In this document: positions 45,463 to 57,430 of the stretch, one piece after another
Layout: each line of letters starts with the position of its first letter
Position numbering within the stretch: the stretch's first letter is position 1
Source: Gnetum montanum
Taxonomy: Eukaryota; Streptophyta; Gnetopsida; Gnetales; Gnetaceae
DNA length: 64,000 bases
Direction: 5' to 3'
NCBI GenBank assembly: GCA_015680685.1
Contig: MNCI01011880.1
Location: 66,940 to 130,939, forward strand
Notes under the pieces: model-generated
Told to the model about the DNA's origin: nothing
Seen by the model: only the letters and a program-made list of their open reading frames with translations
Database searches by the model: none
Position numbers and translations under genes: made by a program

Positions 45463-45640
45463 CTAAGGGTATAGCATAATGGTCAAGACACTCACCTCTC
45501 AATTGCGAAGTTGTGAGTTTAATTTATGCATTTTTTATGGGTACAACAACAATGGAGTAGCCTTATGGTAGGACACTCTTTGTTAGTAGGTCTCATTTAT
45601 CCTACTGCGATAAAGGGGTTTTGCTACTAACCCCTATGTC
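45463..45640 (+). other. tRNA-derived SINE-like segment
   Basis: GGGTATAGCATAATGGTCAAG contains a good A-box; CACCTCTCAATTGCGAAG gives an anticodon-arm-like stem; GTGAGTTTAATTTATGC is a decayed B-box at the right distance (~35 bp). About 100 bp of unrelated body follow. It lies between the two direct-repeat copies. Not a functional tRNA: the acceptor stem does not pair and B-box consensus is lost. Confidence 0.45.
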
Positions 45641-45647
45641 TATTTGC

Positions 45648-45785
45648 TTTATGGCACATTTGAAGGGATGTTTGTTTGACCAACTTGCTATGAGTTGAAA
45701 AAAATAAGGTGGTGACTAGTTGTCATGGCAAAGATTAACTGCTACAATTTTAAACACTAGTAGTGAGATGTTCCTTAGCAAGGCC
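45648..45785 (+). repeat. Direct repeat, right copy
   Basis: Partner of 45258-45385. Confidence 0.75.
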
Positions 45786-46499
45786 CACCCCATGGGAATA
45801 AGCATTAGGATACATTTCCTACCTTGTATGTGATTCCGTAAATTCAAGTGTAGCTATGAATGTAGTCTAAGACCTTAACACTAAGTTATTGAGTCTAATG
45901 GTCTATGATAAGGCTATTGCTAAGACCTAACTATTAGGAACGTATTCTAAATCATGCACAATAATCTAATGTTAGTAGTGAGATTAATACGAATACCTAT
46001 TCTTTGAAGATTCTTAGGTTAAATGTAAAATATTTAGATTTTGAAATATTTGTGACATTTCTAAGTTTTGGGATATTTTAAAATATTTAATTGATCAATT
46101 ACCTCTACTTACCAATTTCCTTATACCTTTAGCCTATAACATTTGACCAATTTCCCTAAATGTTAAGCAACAAGTTTTGGGAAAGTTATCATCAAATGTG
46201 GAAAGTAAGACAAAATTTTACTTAGAGTATATTAGAGGTAATCAACTATATTTAAAATTTTTTTATCTTATAGCTGAAATCCAAATAAGATATCATAGCT
46301 TAATCAACAACCTTCATTTCGTTAACCTAGTATAGAAACTAGGAGATAAATTAACCTCCCTAGAGAAAAGTGCACATACAAGTTAGGTAGGTTAGGAGCT
46401 CTTGAGTATGAGCAACATGTTTTTCTTAATTTTCTTTTAACTAAAGATTTAAAATAAAAATATCATCCTTTGTTAGCATCAATGAGCATCATGCTTATG

Positions 46500-46758
46500 T
46501 TAGGATTATTTAAGGTGTAGTTAATTAGATTAAATTATCAATTAAATTACTTCATTCCTTTCATCCTTTGTTTTAAGCACCCAAAACATAAACCATAAAA
46601 ATAATAAAAATCATATGCCTCGCTTACACTTAACCATACCATTGCTAGAACCAACGTACCTAGGAACTTAAGGTCTGCAAAATTTGACCAAATTGTGTGT
46701 GAATGTCTGTAAATCATATGGTTGAGTGTAGGGTATACTTGCTACTCATCACTCATCA
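46500..46758 (+). repeat. LTR 3'-end fragment related to E4 LTR
   Basis: ATCATATGCCTCGCTTACACTTAACCATACC, then GACCAAATTGTGTGTGAATG, then ATGGTTGAGTGTAGGG and CTCATCACTCATCA correspond to the end of the E4 LTRs (47750-47935, 62170-62359). No primer site follows; probably a truncated older LTR. Confidence 0.55.
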
Positions 46759-47080
46759 TGCCAAGGCGAAGTCCTAAGAGTGTCAATTGATTAGTGAAAG
46801 CCTAACCTTTTTGAACTGGCTACACCTAGGCTCAAACCAAGCTCTTATGACATGAGAAATAATCACCTTACCATCACTCCAAGCAATGGTCCCTGTGTAT
46901 TATTAATTTAATGTTAAATATTATATTTTAAATATAGTTTAAGCCTAAATAACCTTCTTGTTAACATTTTTTAAGGTCAAATAAGCATCATTAGGATCAT
47001 ATTTTTGTGCACTTTCCATTTTTTTGATTTATTTTATCTTCAATTTATATATTTTATTATTTAATTTAATCTATCATCAT

Positions 47081-47935
47081 TGATGAGGCATGAATTGGTC
47101 AACCCCAATATTGGATGCATGCTATTTGGTCCTAAGAAATGATGTTGGATATCTGATATCACCTCTTTCATGCTAGCCTATAAATACAACACTTGGGTGC
47201 ACAATTGAGATATAGAAATAATAGTTTTAGTTCTCAATTTTTTATAGTCTTTCTTAGATTTTTTCATTCAAGTTATGTTATTCCTAGTGCATAACTGCAG
47301 TGTGATGTTTGTAATCATACAGCACCTTTGTTCGAGTGTGATGTACTTGGACACATTACATGACTAGAAATAAAGACCAAGATTACTTCCATCATTGTTG
47401 CATTTACTTAGATTTATTATTGTTTTAGTTATTTATTATTTTCTTTAGTTAATGTTTCCATTTATTACTATTTACTAATTTTGTTATTAAGCAGAACGAG
47501 TATGACTTAATCACAAGTGCTTAAGTGTAAGTACTTGGTAATCCAACAGTGCATAGTTTGGCACACCTAGTGACGTACACTTAGCAATCCCAAAGGTAGT
47601 TACAAGAAGTCCAAGGCATGTACAGATGATTAAGAATGGATACTTATCGCACGTAGGCAAGTTTAGGTTTTACTTTTCATTGTTTATTAGCTTAATTAAT
47701 TTATATCTTTATTGTTATTAGGAGCAACATAGGATTAGATAACATTATATGCCTCACTTTGGACTAAGCAATATGTGACAAAGCTACCACTAGTACAAGT
47801 AGGAAGACAACGAATTGTGATAAAAAAATAATGATCTAGATGCCAAAACTAGTTCCATCCATGAAATTTGACCAGATTGTGTGTGAATGCTTATGATTCA
47901 TATGGTTGGGTATAGGGATACCTCACTAATCATCA
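47081..47935 (+). repeat. E4 5' LTR
   Basis: 855 bp, TGATGAGGCATG...ATCATCA. U3 has GGATATCTGATATC near 47151-47162; TATAAATA box at 47179-47186. Shares R and U5 motifs with the E1 family but has its own U3. Confidence 0.9.
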
Positions 47936-47936
47936 T

Positions 47937-47954
47937 TGGCATCATTGCTAGGGA
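47937..47954 (+). promoter_or_regulatory. E4 primer binding site (tRNA-Asp type)
   Basis: TGGCATCATTGCTAGGGA, one base after the LTR; a C-to-T-decayed form of the TGGCGCCGTTGCCGGGGA site. Confidence 0.75.
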
Positions 47955-48732
47955 TGGTGCTAATTATCTAGATTAGTTACATCATACACAATTGCTATAA
48001 AGGTATCAATGATATATCCTTTAGAAAATATTAAATCACATACCATAAGCCAACAATAATGTCTCTTTCACAATGAAGTGATAATGCACTATATAACAAA
48101 AACATTCATTGGAGAACTAATGGAATATATTGTGAGGAAAATTGGAGTGACCAACCTTGTGTAGGGGTTTCATATGTTCATGACCACCCTGACATCACTC
48201 AAAGACTACATTCACCTAAGGTAGACAATCTTGGAGGAGATGATGTAAGTCCTAAACTAGGGAAGGCCTCAATGCCTAAGACCTCCTTGAAACTAAGAAA
48301 TAGTAAATCAAAGGACCTTAGGGACCACCATAGAAGCCATGGAAATCCTTCTAGTTCCTCATCTTCCTCTTCCCTTTCAATGTCTAGTTCTGACGAAGAT
48401 GAACATAGGTGTGAAGATAACACTCCACTAAAGGGTTAGAATAGAAACAAAAATCAAACTTGCAGGAATACTCATAGTCATCAACATGAACATAGACAAA
48501 ATCATTACAATTAGCTAAATAGAGATTTTTATCATACCCTATCTAATGATGATGAACCCTTGTTGGCTACTAAGAGTCTAATGTAGATCACATAGGTAGT
48601 TAAGATATCTCACTAGCATCGCAAAGAGAGTCGCCTACCAAAGCTTGATATGAATAATATCCCTAAATTTGTAGCAGGATATGATTCAAATCCACAACAT
48701 CATATACAAGCCTTCTGTGTTGATTGTGCTTG
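47955..48732 (+). pseudogene. E4 leader and gag N-terminal part
   Basis: From about 48340 a Ser-rich then His/Asn-rich reading (SSSSSSLSMSSSDEDEH, THSHQHEHRQNHYN) parallels the N-terminal gag of E2/E3. It is followed by KLDMNNIPKFVAGYDSNPQH and HIQAFCVDCAC, the beginning of the gag core, which is cut by E3 at 48733 and resumes at about 56008. Frame-breaks throughout. Confidence 0.65.
48513..48732 (+). repeat. 220-bp duplication flanking E3, left copy
   Basis: Matches 55788-56007 with about 10 differences (4-5 percent). Both copies begin at TAAATAGAGATTTTTATCAT and end TTCTGTGTTGA(T/C)TGTGC(T/C)TGT. The left copy ends exactly at the E3 LTR; the right copy begins exactly after the other E3 LTR. 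Confidence 0.93.
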
Positions 48733-49545
48733 TGTTGAGTGGCGAGGTACCCCTACACTCAACCATACGAATACGAGCGTTACATGCGCGATCTTGTCGA
48801 ATTTCGCAGACTAAGTGCCTACATGCCTTATGGAACACCTAAGGTTAATCGTTCATTGTCTTCCTAGACTTACTTGTATTTGTCACAGTTGTATGGTTAA
48901 GTAAGTCTGAGGTATGTGATTTTTATATCTTTTACGTTTTATCGTCTATGCTAATAGAGAGAAGGGTTGAAGAGACTAAGTAACTAGATTTAACTAACTA
49001 AGTTCTAATTCCTAGCATCAAAATTTGTTCCCACTTTCCATTCACACCCTAAACCAATGCAACCTTCTAGAATTACCAAACGTTATTCGTTGCTGGGATT
49101 ACCAAGCATAACGCATGTGCTCGAACTGGTTGTACTAAATGCACTTAACTATGGGAGAAGGGTTGAGAGAGATTTAATTAACTAATAAAGCATTTAAATG
49201 ATGAACAATAAATAACAGTAATTAAAGTCCTATTTAGCTTAGTCCATGCACTGCAAGATTTATCCACAAGTTCATCTTTCTTTCCATACACAAACTTGTG
49301 CTCATGTACACTATTTGCCCGAATAAAGATCCATTCACTTTGGGATTCCTACCGTGGGCACATGAAAATTATTCTAACTATGGAATGGAAAAACTGCAAG
49401 AGTTTGGCTACTGTCTAGATCTAGATTTCAAAATAAGGGAGAGCCACCTCTTATTTATAGATTTGGTGGCACGCTACGATATCGCATACATGATATCGTA
49501 GGGGAAGACATGATATCACAGCAGACGCGATATCATGTCCCATCA
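48733..49545 (-). repeat. E3 3' LTR
   Basis: 813 bp, plus-strand ends TGTTGAGTGG and GTCCCATCA. Four GATATC motifs in U3. TATA on the minus strand as ATCTATAAAT near 49464-49455. Confidence 0.92.
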
Positions 49546-49743
49546 TACCCCCATGATTAAATAGAAACTCATCCTCGAGTTCCTTACAAAATATTGGGAA
49601 GGTATGGGATTATTGACTTGAATGGGACTAATGGTGAATGGGATGATATGTGAACGAATCATCATTATAGAACATGACAAAACTAGTGTTCACAAAAACA
49701 AGGGTCAACACTTTATACATTTGACATCAGGCCTTATTTGGCA

Positions 49744-49778
<35 letters not shown>

Positions 49779-51299
49779 AGTTTTGCTGCTGCCAATGCCA
49801 AGATTGTGCCTTTTGTTGTAGATCCAAAAGCACACCATCCATCTCGTTCATTGCATAGCTGCTTCAACACCAATCCATTCCAAGTGTTCCCTCCAGATCC
49901 AATCCATGGTTGTATGATTGCCATCTACACACACAACACAGTCACATGTTAGAAAGGGTAAATGAATTACAATGTAGTTGATACCTTTCCTCAGTGTAAA
50001 TTCCATTGGTTGAGTTGTGGTATGGCTGATGCAGATTCTGGAGATATAATATTGATGACTACCAAAGTGTAAGGGTTAGGAGAAAATTGAAAAAATTGGG
50101 TCAGGACCTCCATGACTAAGAGCGAACTTCTGGTAATGATAGAATGGAGAAAGAAAAGGAAAGGAACAAGAAAGGTGGAGAAAAAGAGACAACTGTAACG
50201 TCGATAAAAAAGGATGTCAAAGATGGAAATGAACAAAATAAGGTTGATTGCAAAAATTTTTAAGGGAAAGAAATTAACTGATGCACCAAAGAGGAATGCC
50301 AGTGGGTCCTCCCTAAAGCAGGCTCATGCCCTTAATGCCCTGACAAACCCACATTCAAAGAGTTCGTAGGCTCTAGGAATGTCACTGGAAACAAAAGTTA
50401 AATTCTTAACCACAAGAATTTACCAAAAAAAAAAATAATGTGTCAACCAGAATATACACTAATGATACAACTGGAAATGAGGTGAATGATGGAGGAAGAA
50501 CAATGGAAAGAAGAGAATGGAATGGAGTCTCAAGAACAAGGTGGTGTATAGTCCCTTATGTATTTAATGATTAATGTGACTCAGTAGATCCCATTTCAAG
50601 TTTGGCCTCAAAAAAACCACATCCAGTGACTTCGCATTAATGCATTTGGCTAATCCATCTTCCCAAAGTAACAAGAATGCCTTCTCCAAAGAGCCACCAC
50701 CATTCTGACGAAAAAAAAGATGAGAAGATAAGAAGCAAAGAAGAGCCTTAGTTAGAGGGAACATGTTTATTTTAGCTCCATAAATAGTGCTTATAGCCCA
50801 AATGTTATTTCGTCTAAGGGGTGTGCTTTGAATTCTCACTTTTTTCTTTGTTTTTTCATGAGAACCACACCATGCAAAGACTTATTATTTATATTTTATT
50901 CAACTTCCCGATAATTGGGTAATGTCAAAATGGTAAGAGAACTCAAGAAGAAAACATCCAAGAACCCAAGAGAATGGCCAACACAAATGCATCAAGTTCC
51001 CTTGAAGCCACACCCTTTTCAATCCTTGAGTCCTTCCTTAGTTTGAGAAATGCCCAGTCACTTATTCATTGAAAGTTCTTATTATTTTGAAGAAAGGGAC
51101 TGTACAGTTGCAAGCCAAGAGAGACCATCGAATTTTATGGATGTATGGATGAAGTGGACTCATTGTCTATCATATCAAAAGAACCATACCATAGTATCAA
51201 CACCATAACTTAAAGGTAAAAGCCAAACATTAGCAACCAATGAAAAATAGTCCATACCATCTCTGGAGCACTTATTAAGTGACAAACTTAACAAAATGG

Positions 51300-51335
<36 letters not shown>

Positions 51336-51640
51336 TGAAAAAGTATAAATGATGTTGTAAAACAAAAATAAGAAAAGTTAAAGAAATTTGTAAAACAAAA
51401 ATATGTAAAACAAAAAACTTGAAAAGAAATTAAGGGCCCCAAATGATCAGCATAGGTGGCCATCTCCCCCATGATTGAATTAAAAGGGAGAGATCTGAAA
51501 TAATGAGTGCCTATTTGAATTTTTTAGAAGTGTCCAACTTCTCCCGATTGATGTTTTTAGGTTAAGGGGTGGAAGTCGGCGATGCTCATACCTCAATGTA
51601 TCTATCCCTTTGTTGTGGGCGTGAGTTTTTTCCCTAGTTA
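49546..51640 (-). other. E3 polypurine tract and 3' noncoding region
   Basis: ATGGGGGTA (minus) at 49546-49554, then ~2 kb aligned with E2 23959-26009. Includes a GA microsatellite (49746-49774) and an AC microsatellite (51303-51331). No domain-bearing ORF. Confidence 0.75.
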
Positions 51641-52065
51641 CTTCCATGCATATTGGTGGGTTTCTCTCTTGATTAGTTGTCAACCACTAGGTGTTCTCTT
51701 GTTGTGTGGTTGCTACATACAGGAACCTTTGTATCTAAGTTCCTTGGGCACACCAGTTGTATACAGAAGATATTGAACGCTCCTGTACATCATCACCCTC
51801 TGTATCACTGTATGTTATGCATGGAACTTTCTTCTTCTCAATCTTTCCATAAATATTTTCCTTAGATATCTCCAAGGAAAGATCGCAAATTCCTAGGCAT
51901 GCATTGATGGTGCTGACACACACACTTCCCATTATAATTGGGAAGTCCCCTTTATTACTATTGACTTCTATCACCAGGAAATTAGCTCGATATGACCAAC
52001 ACACAGTGCTAACGATGTTCTCAACCAATCCCAAGGGAATGGTGATCAACTGGTTAGCCATCTCT
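51641..52065 (-). pseudogene. E3 protease C-terminal remnant
   Basis: Open frame 52061-51735 (minus): ITIPLGLVENIVSTVCWS, FLVIEVNSNKGDFPIIMGSV, then CVSTINACLGICDLSLEISK and GKIEKKKVPCITY. PIIMGSV stands for PIILGRP. The following ~100 bp match E1 100-330, after which E1 goes into RT and E3 into noncoding sequence. This places the 5' edge of the pol deletion at about E1 position 310-350. Confidence 0.75.
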
Positions 52066-54799
52066 AGTTGAATATTGCTCTTCTTAAGTGGAGGAAGGTT
52101 CTAGGCTTTATACATTTCTCATGAGATTAAGTTGACTCTAGAACCTAAGTTAAGAAGAGCCTTATGAGGTGCATTCCTAGCGACTTGGAGGTAGATTAAG
52201 GGACTTCTAGGGTCAGAAAATTTCTTGGGAAGGTGGCCTACCTTGATCCAGTTAGTAACGGTATGTGTTAACATAACCATATGCGTTGAGCCCTATTGTT
52301 GGCTTGAAGGGAGCTTTGAAGCCTTACTTGATGTAGGAGTGGTCATAGACTCAATCGCTTGTGGTTGTGAGAGATTGTTTGGGCTTTTGGTTCTGAAGAA
52401 AGGTCTTCTCTTCATGCAGTTGTCAGAACTAGCAACAAGTTGAAGATTTATAGCTCTCGTAGCATTACGTTGTTGTAGTTGAGTGGGGAGTTCCCCTTGC
52501 ATCGTTGGAGCAGGTGGTAGTGGAACTACCAGGGTAAGAGATGCGGATGGATTCAGAGGATGGTACGCATGTGGAGTGTCTCCCATAGGAGAAGGAGTCC
52601 TAAAATACTCCTGAACCTGATAGTGATGTTGTGGAGTTGCATGACCCATAGAGTCACTTAGAGAAACCAGCTACTGCACGTAATAGCCATACAGGTCTAC
52701 TTGCCTGTAAGGGTATTGTTGCCTAGGCAGTGCCATCCCCCATGATTGTGGGTGTTGCCATTACTGATGTTGCCTGATAGGTTGTAGCAGAGTTCCACTT
52801 GGATAGTATGTTAACTATTGGTGAAACTGCCTTGGGTTACCTTGGGGATAAGGTGACCTTCGAGGTGCTTGCCATTTGTTAAGTCTTGGGTTGAGTGCAT
52901 ACACCCCAGACTCTTGTAGATGTGAGATTATTAGGCAACATCCCTTGGGATGGTCATATTGGCAGATATCACATCCACTATCATTGTTTGTATCTGAATC
53001 CACAACCTCATTGTTAATAGTCATCTTCCCCTTACCCTTGTTACATGCATGGTCTGAATCTCTCCTCTTTTTCTTATCAAAGTCACTACTTCCTTCCTTA
53101 GACTCCACGATGATTTTTAGGATAGTTTCAATTTTACTATCTAAGGAGCTCCATATTTCATCTACCTTAGCCAATACTTTCATTGTTAGCTTTTAAAGTG
53201 GCAAGGCTTTTCTATTCACCAACTCTTCAAGTGGTGACTCATTCTCTTCCTCACAGAATCTTATTCCCTTCTTTCAGAGGGAAGGATCGTGGTTATATTC
53301 TTCTACGCTTTCTCTTTTTTGTAGCTCCTCTTCTTCTTTAGCTACTTGCTCAAACAATCTGTGAACTTCATGGAACCTAAGTTTTGATAATCTCCCTTGG
53401 GCATATGTCCCAAGGGTTCTCCAAGTTTCGTGTCTTAGCTCATCTACAAGGTGGCAAAGTTGATCCCTTTGTGCCTAGCCATGGCCTGGGCAATGATGTG
53501 GCAATGCATAATATTGGCCCATGGCAACATCCAAGGGTTCATGAGTATCCTGCTTCCATCCTTGGATCTGCTTATGCAAGTTGGACACTCTGGAGTACAT
53601 TTGATATTTATCGTTAAATAATTCTAGCATTGTACTCCATCGTCTAATAGATTTCAGTTCTAAGGACCGGTACCAACTCTCTGCTTTTTTTATGAGTATC
53701 CTAGGAAACAACTTTAACTTCTGCCACTCATTCTCGATATTCTACAAGGCACAGGCATCATGAAATGCTTGTAACTGATTTTGTAGATCAGCATTATATC
53801 CTCCCTCAAATTGGGAGATATTATTCATGTCTAGTCTTTTGATTTGGCTATCTTTCTGATGCCTTGTAGGTATCCTCATAGCCTCCGTAATATTTAACAT
53901 ACTCCAAGTTTCTAGTAGGGGTTCATCATTTTCATCTCTTTTATGGCATGTGTGGTGCCTACGTGATTTCCTTCTTTCCCTTCTATGCCTTGACTCTCTA
54001 GAATGCCCTCATCCTCGCTCTCGACTCTCTCATCAAGGTCTCTCATCTCGCTTACCCTTATCCTCACGGTGGTGTTCCTTGTGGCTGCGTCCCAATGTGG
54101 AAGGAGAGGGTGAATGATGCAATGAAGGTGGAGAAGAAGGAGAACCATTGCCATGACGATGTTTCTTACCTTCTCTTCGATGGCTATGGCCCCAATCATG
54201 ATGATGATCTGAGTGCCTATCCTTGTCATGTGTTTTTGTAACCTTAGTGAACACTTGGTGTTCATGGGTATCAAAACTAGGGTTATGATTCATGGAGCCT
54301 AAGTTTTGATACCCCACCTCCTCACTATTGTTAGGAGGAAAAACATCATTCGGTAGAGAACATGTTATAACTTGTTCACCATCTCCAATTTCTCTTAGGA
54401 CGTGTGGGACCCTTTTCCCTTCAACGATGTATGGTAGCTCTCCTGCCGTCAATCCCTTAAATGTTGCGCTGCTGTGGGATGGTAATCCCTTGTGTCGAAA
54501 TCACCTACAACGTATTCAATGTATAGCTATGTCATGCCTATCTATGCAAGAGCACGAAGGAGCATGTTGGGGATTGCATGATCTGGAGGTAAAACTATGT
54601 TACCTTGCAAATCTCGCCAACGCAGTTGTTCATCCTGATGGAGGATAAAATTAAAATTAGGTATATACTCATCGAGATGAGTATATACCACTCGGTACTA
54701 TTGAGGAACTAGCGGTTCTCAATTATGCATGTTGGACCACCATCTATCTCTTGTATGATTCCTAGGTGGTGAAGTGCTTTTATGAGAAGAAGAAGACAT
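52066..54799 (-). pseudogene. E3 gag
   Basis: Start ATG 54799 (MSSSSHKSTS). Minus-strand order: an N-terminal region; 54452-54033 with a His/Arg-rich tract (SDHHHDWGHSHRREGKKHRH) and SPSPSTLGRSHKEHHRED; gag core 53711-53475 (FPRILIKKAESWYRSLELKS, TMLELFNDKYQMYSRVSNLH, GWKQDTHEPLDVAMGQYYAL); 53183-52815 with KVDEIWSSLDSKIETILKII and variant zinc knuckle CDICQYDHPKGCC; a Pro/Gln-rich linker (52649-52293). About 900 codons in total before protease, unusually long for Ty3 gag. Stops and shifts are scattered, but several 80-140 codon stretches stay open. Confidence 0.78.
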
Positions 54800-54925
54800 T
54801 GTTTATCTTGTCGGTGTGCTATTGACCGTTGTTTGAATTTTCTTCTGATTAACCCTAAGGGTTCATTTAAACTTTCCAACGATGTGGATGATTTCCTATG
54901 TTCTACTTAGTGCACAAACACTTAG

Positions 54926-54943
54926 TCCTCGGCAACGGCACCA
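54926..54943 (-). promoter_or_regulatory. E3 primer binding site (tRNA-Asp type)
   Basis: Minus strand TGGTGCCGTTGCCGAGGA, one base inside the 5' LTR; two mismatches to the TGGCGCCGTTGCCGGGGA site. The best preserved copy in the window. Confidence 0.9.
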
Positions 54944-54944
54944 A

Positions 54945-55787
54945 TGATGAGTGGCAAGGTACCCCTACACTCAACCATATGAATACAAGTGTTACATGTG
55001 TGATCTAATCGAATTCCATAGACTAAGTGCCTACACACCATATGGAACACCTAAGGTTAATCATTCATTGTCTTCCCAGACTTACTTGTATTTGTCACGG
55101 TTGTATGGTTAAGTAAGTCTGAGGTATGTGATTTTTATATCTTTTACGTTTTATCGTCTATGCTAACAGAGAGAAGGGTTGAAGAGACTAACTAACTTTA
55201 GCTAATTAAGTTCTAATGCCTAGCATTAGTATCCATTCCCACTTGCCGTTCACACCCTGAACTAATGCAACCTTCAGGGATTACCAAATGGTACTTGTTG
55301 TTGGGATTACCAAGCGTAACGCACATGCTCGAAGTGGTCGTACTGAATGCACTTAACTATGGGAGAAGGGTTGAGAGAGATTTAATTAACTAATAAAGCA
55401 TTTAAATGATGAATAATAAATCATAGTAATTAAAGTCCTATTTAGCTTAGTCCATGAACTACAAGGTTTATCCAAAAGTTTGTCTTTATTTCTGTACACA
55501 AACTTGTGCTCAGGTACAATATTTGCTCAAATAAAGATCTGTCCACTTTGGGACTCCTACTGCGGGCACATGGAAATTACTCTAACTATGGAATGGAAAA
55601 ACTGCAAGAGTTTGGCTACTGTCTAGATCTAGATTTCGAAACAAGGGAGAGCTACCTCTTATTTATAGATTTGGTGGCGTGCTGCGATATCGCATATGGG
55701 ATATTACAGGGGAAGACATGATATCACGGGGGATGCAATATCGCAGCGGACGCAATATCGCAGCCCATGCAATAGCACGTCCCATCA
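54945..55787 (-). repeat. E3 5' LTR
   Basis: 843 bp, plus-strand ends TGATGAGTGG and GTCCCATCA. On the minus strand: GATATC/AATATC series (~55770-55680), TATA ATCTATAAAT at 55670-55661, AATAAAG-type R region near 55535. Confidence 0.93.
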
Positions 55788-56007
55788 GTTAAATAGAGAT
55801 TTTTATCATAGCCTATCTAATGATGATGAAACCTTGTTGGCTACTAAGAGTCTAATGTAGATCATATAGGTAGTTAAGATATCTCACTAGCATCGCAAAG
55901 AGAGTTGCCTACCCAAGCTTGATATGAATAATATCCCTAAATTTGTAGGAGGCTATGATTCAAATCCACAACATCATATACAAGCCTTCTGTGTTGACTG
56001 TGCCTGT
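55788..56007 (+). repeat. 220-bp duplication flanking E3, right copy
   Basis: Partner of 48513-48732; continues without a break into E4 gag. Confidence 0.93.
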
Positions 56008-57430
56008 ACCCCATTAAAAGTGGATGGCAAAAGTTTAAGCTCTTTTGTAGAACACTCATTGATAAAGCTAAAGTGTGGTCTAAATTGTTAAAACCAAATT
56101 CAATCCAATGATGGTCCACAATGTGAGAACTCTTCAACAAGAAATACCAAATCTATGCAAGGATGTCCAATGTAAGGAGACAGATCCAATGATGGAAGTA
56201 AGGACAACATGAACCCTTGGACATGGCCTTAGATAGATATTATTACCTACTAAATAAATGCTCAAGCCATGGTTTCTCTAAGGAAAGGCAACTATTCCAC
56301 ATCATAGATGGGCTTCATAATGAAACAATGGAGACCCTTGGGATGTATGCCCTAGGACAATTATATGAGCTACAAGCCCATCAAATTTGAGAACTAATCA
56401 AATGTGTGGCAAAAGAAGGAGAGATATGCAAATGGTAGAATGTTGAGAAATATTAGTGGGATCCAACTCTTCAATATAAGGAGGTCCATATTTATGGTAA
56501 GGAGAAAGAAATCACTCTCTATAAGGTGATTCCATAACAAACCTTGTCAATACAAAAGTTTATTAATGAACTTAAAGCAAAGTTTAATAGGATGTCGAAA
56601 TGGATATATGAAAACATTACAACTCTCATTGAGATGGTCAAGGAGAGGATCATGCAAAACAAACCAGGCAATCACAATAAACAAAAGATATAGAACCAAG
56701 TAATAGCTAAGAACACTTTTAAGTAAACAAGAAAAATGGTTGACAAAAGTGAGGCTATAAACTCAAGCATAGAAGAAGATAATGGATGTGACATCTACAT
56801 ATATGACTATCAGAAGGGCCATTACCTAGTTTTGCTACAACTACATGAGTATTGGGTAAGTGCCTTAAATCTGAAGTTTGTATAGAAGCACATGCCCAGG
56901 AGATTTCCTCTTCCATAAGGTAATTATAGATATTCCCACAACCAATGGTACCATCCTAGGGGGACTTATTACCATCCTCAACACTGTCATCAACCACAAT
57001 CATGTGGGAGGCAACCACCAAATTATCCCTATCCTTCCTATCTGTTGAAACTGCATGGATATTATGTTCAACACATTGTTTCTCCAACTAGTTCTACATC
57101 TTCTACTTTAAATCACCATTATCACTCTCTCGAGTACCATCAAACCATGAAATCTCCAAAGGGATCACCGCTTCATGCCTCTTACCATCCATCTTACCCT
57201 CAATATTCTCATACTCCACCTCATCACATGCCACCACCAAGGACATAGGAAGGTTTCACATCACAATATCAACAAACGAATGCCACTTGTGCTGCAAATG
57301 TGCATAGACATGTTGACACTGATAGATCTCAACCATCACATCAAAAACATCCCTTCTTTAAGAAATGTCATACACCAAAGAAAAAGACTCGTGGATCTAC
57401 CACATCATCCAAACTAGCATAGTACCAATT
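56008..57430 (+). pseudogene. E4 gag, continued
   Basis: Frame-shifted relics match the E2/E3 gag order: a core segment (TPLKVDGKSLSSF), GMYALGQLYELQAHQ-like region near 56340-56380 (compare GTYAQGRLSELRSHQ in E2), MVKERIMQN-type charged region, a degenerate knuckle near 56785-56825 (CDIYIYDYQKGHY), and Pro/His-rich reading 57045-57420 (HYHSLEYHQTMKSPKG, HTPPHHMPPPRT). No intact frame over 80 codons. Confidence 0.7.

Larger units (their letters stand above)
44695..46499. other. AT-rich spacer with short repeats
   Basis: No gene. Contains a TA microsatellite (~45396-45411), a tRNA-like segment (45463) and a ~130-bp direct repeat (45258-45385 and 45648-45785). Confidence 0.6.
48733..55787 (-). 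mobile_element. Pol-less LTR retrotransposon E3 (gag-only), nested in E4
   Basis: LTRs 48733-49545 (3') and 54945-55787 (5'), differing by roughly 7-8 percent by eye. On the minus strand: primer site, gag from 54799, Pro-rich linker, protease remnant at 51735-52061, then directly a 2-kb noncoding tail and polypurine tract. No RT, RNase H or integrase. Same layout and same missing segment as E2. Instead of a 5-bp target duplication it is bordered by a 220-bp one. Confidence 0.92.

Noticed and set aside
45463-45535. Functional tRNA gene
   Set aside because: The acceptor stem does not pair and the B-box is degraded; at most a tRNA-derived repeat.
49746-51331. GA and AC microsatellites as regulatory elements
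   Set aside because: Simple repeats within decayed E3 noncoding sequence; nothing points to a function.
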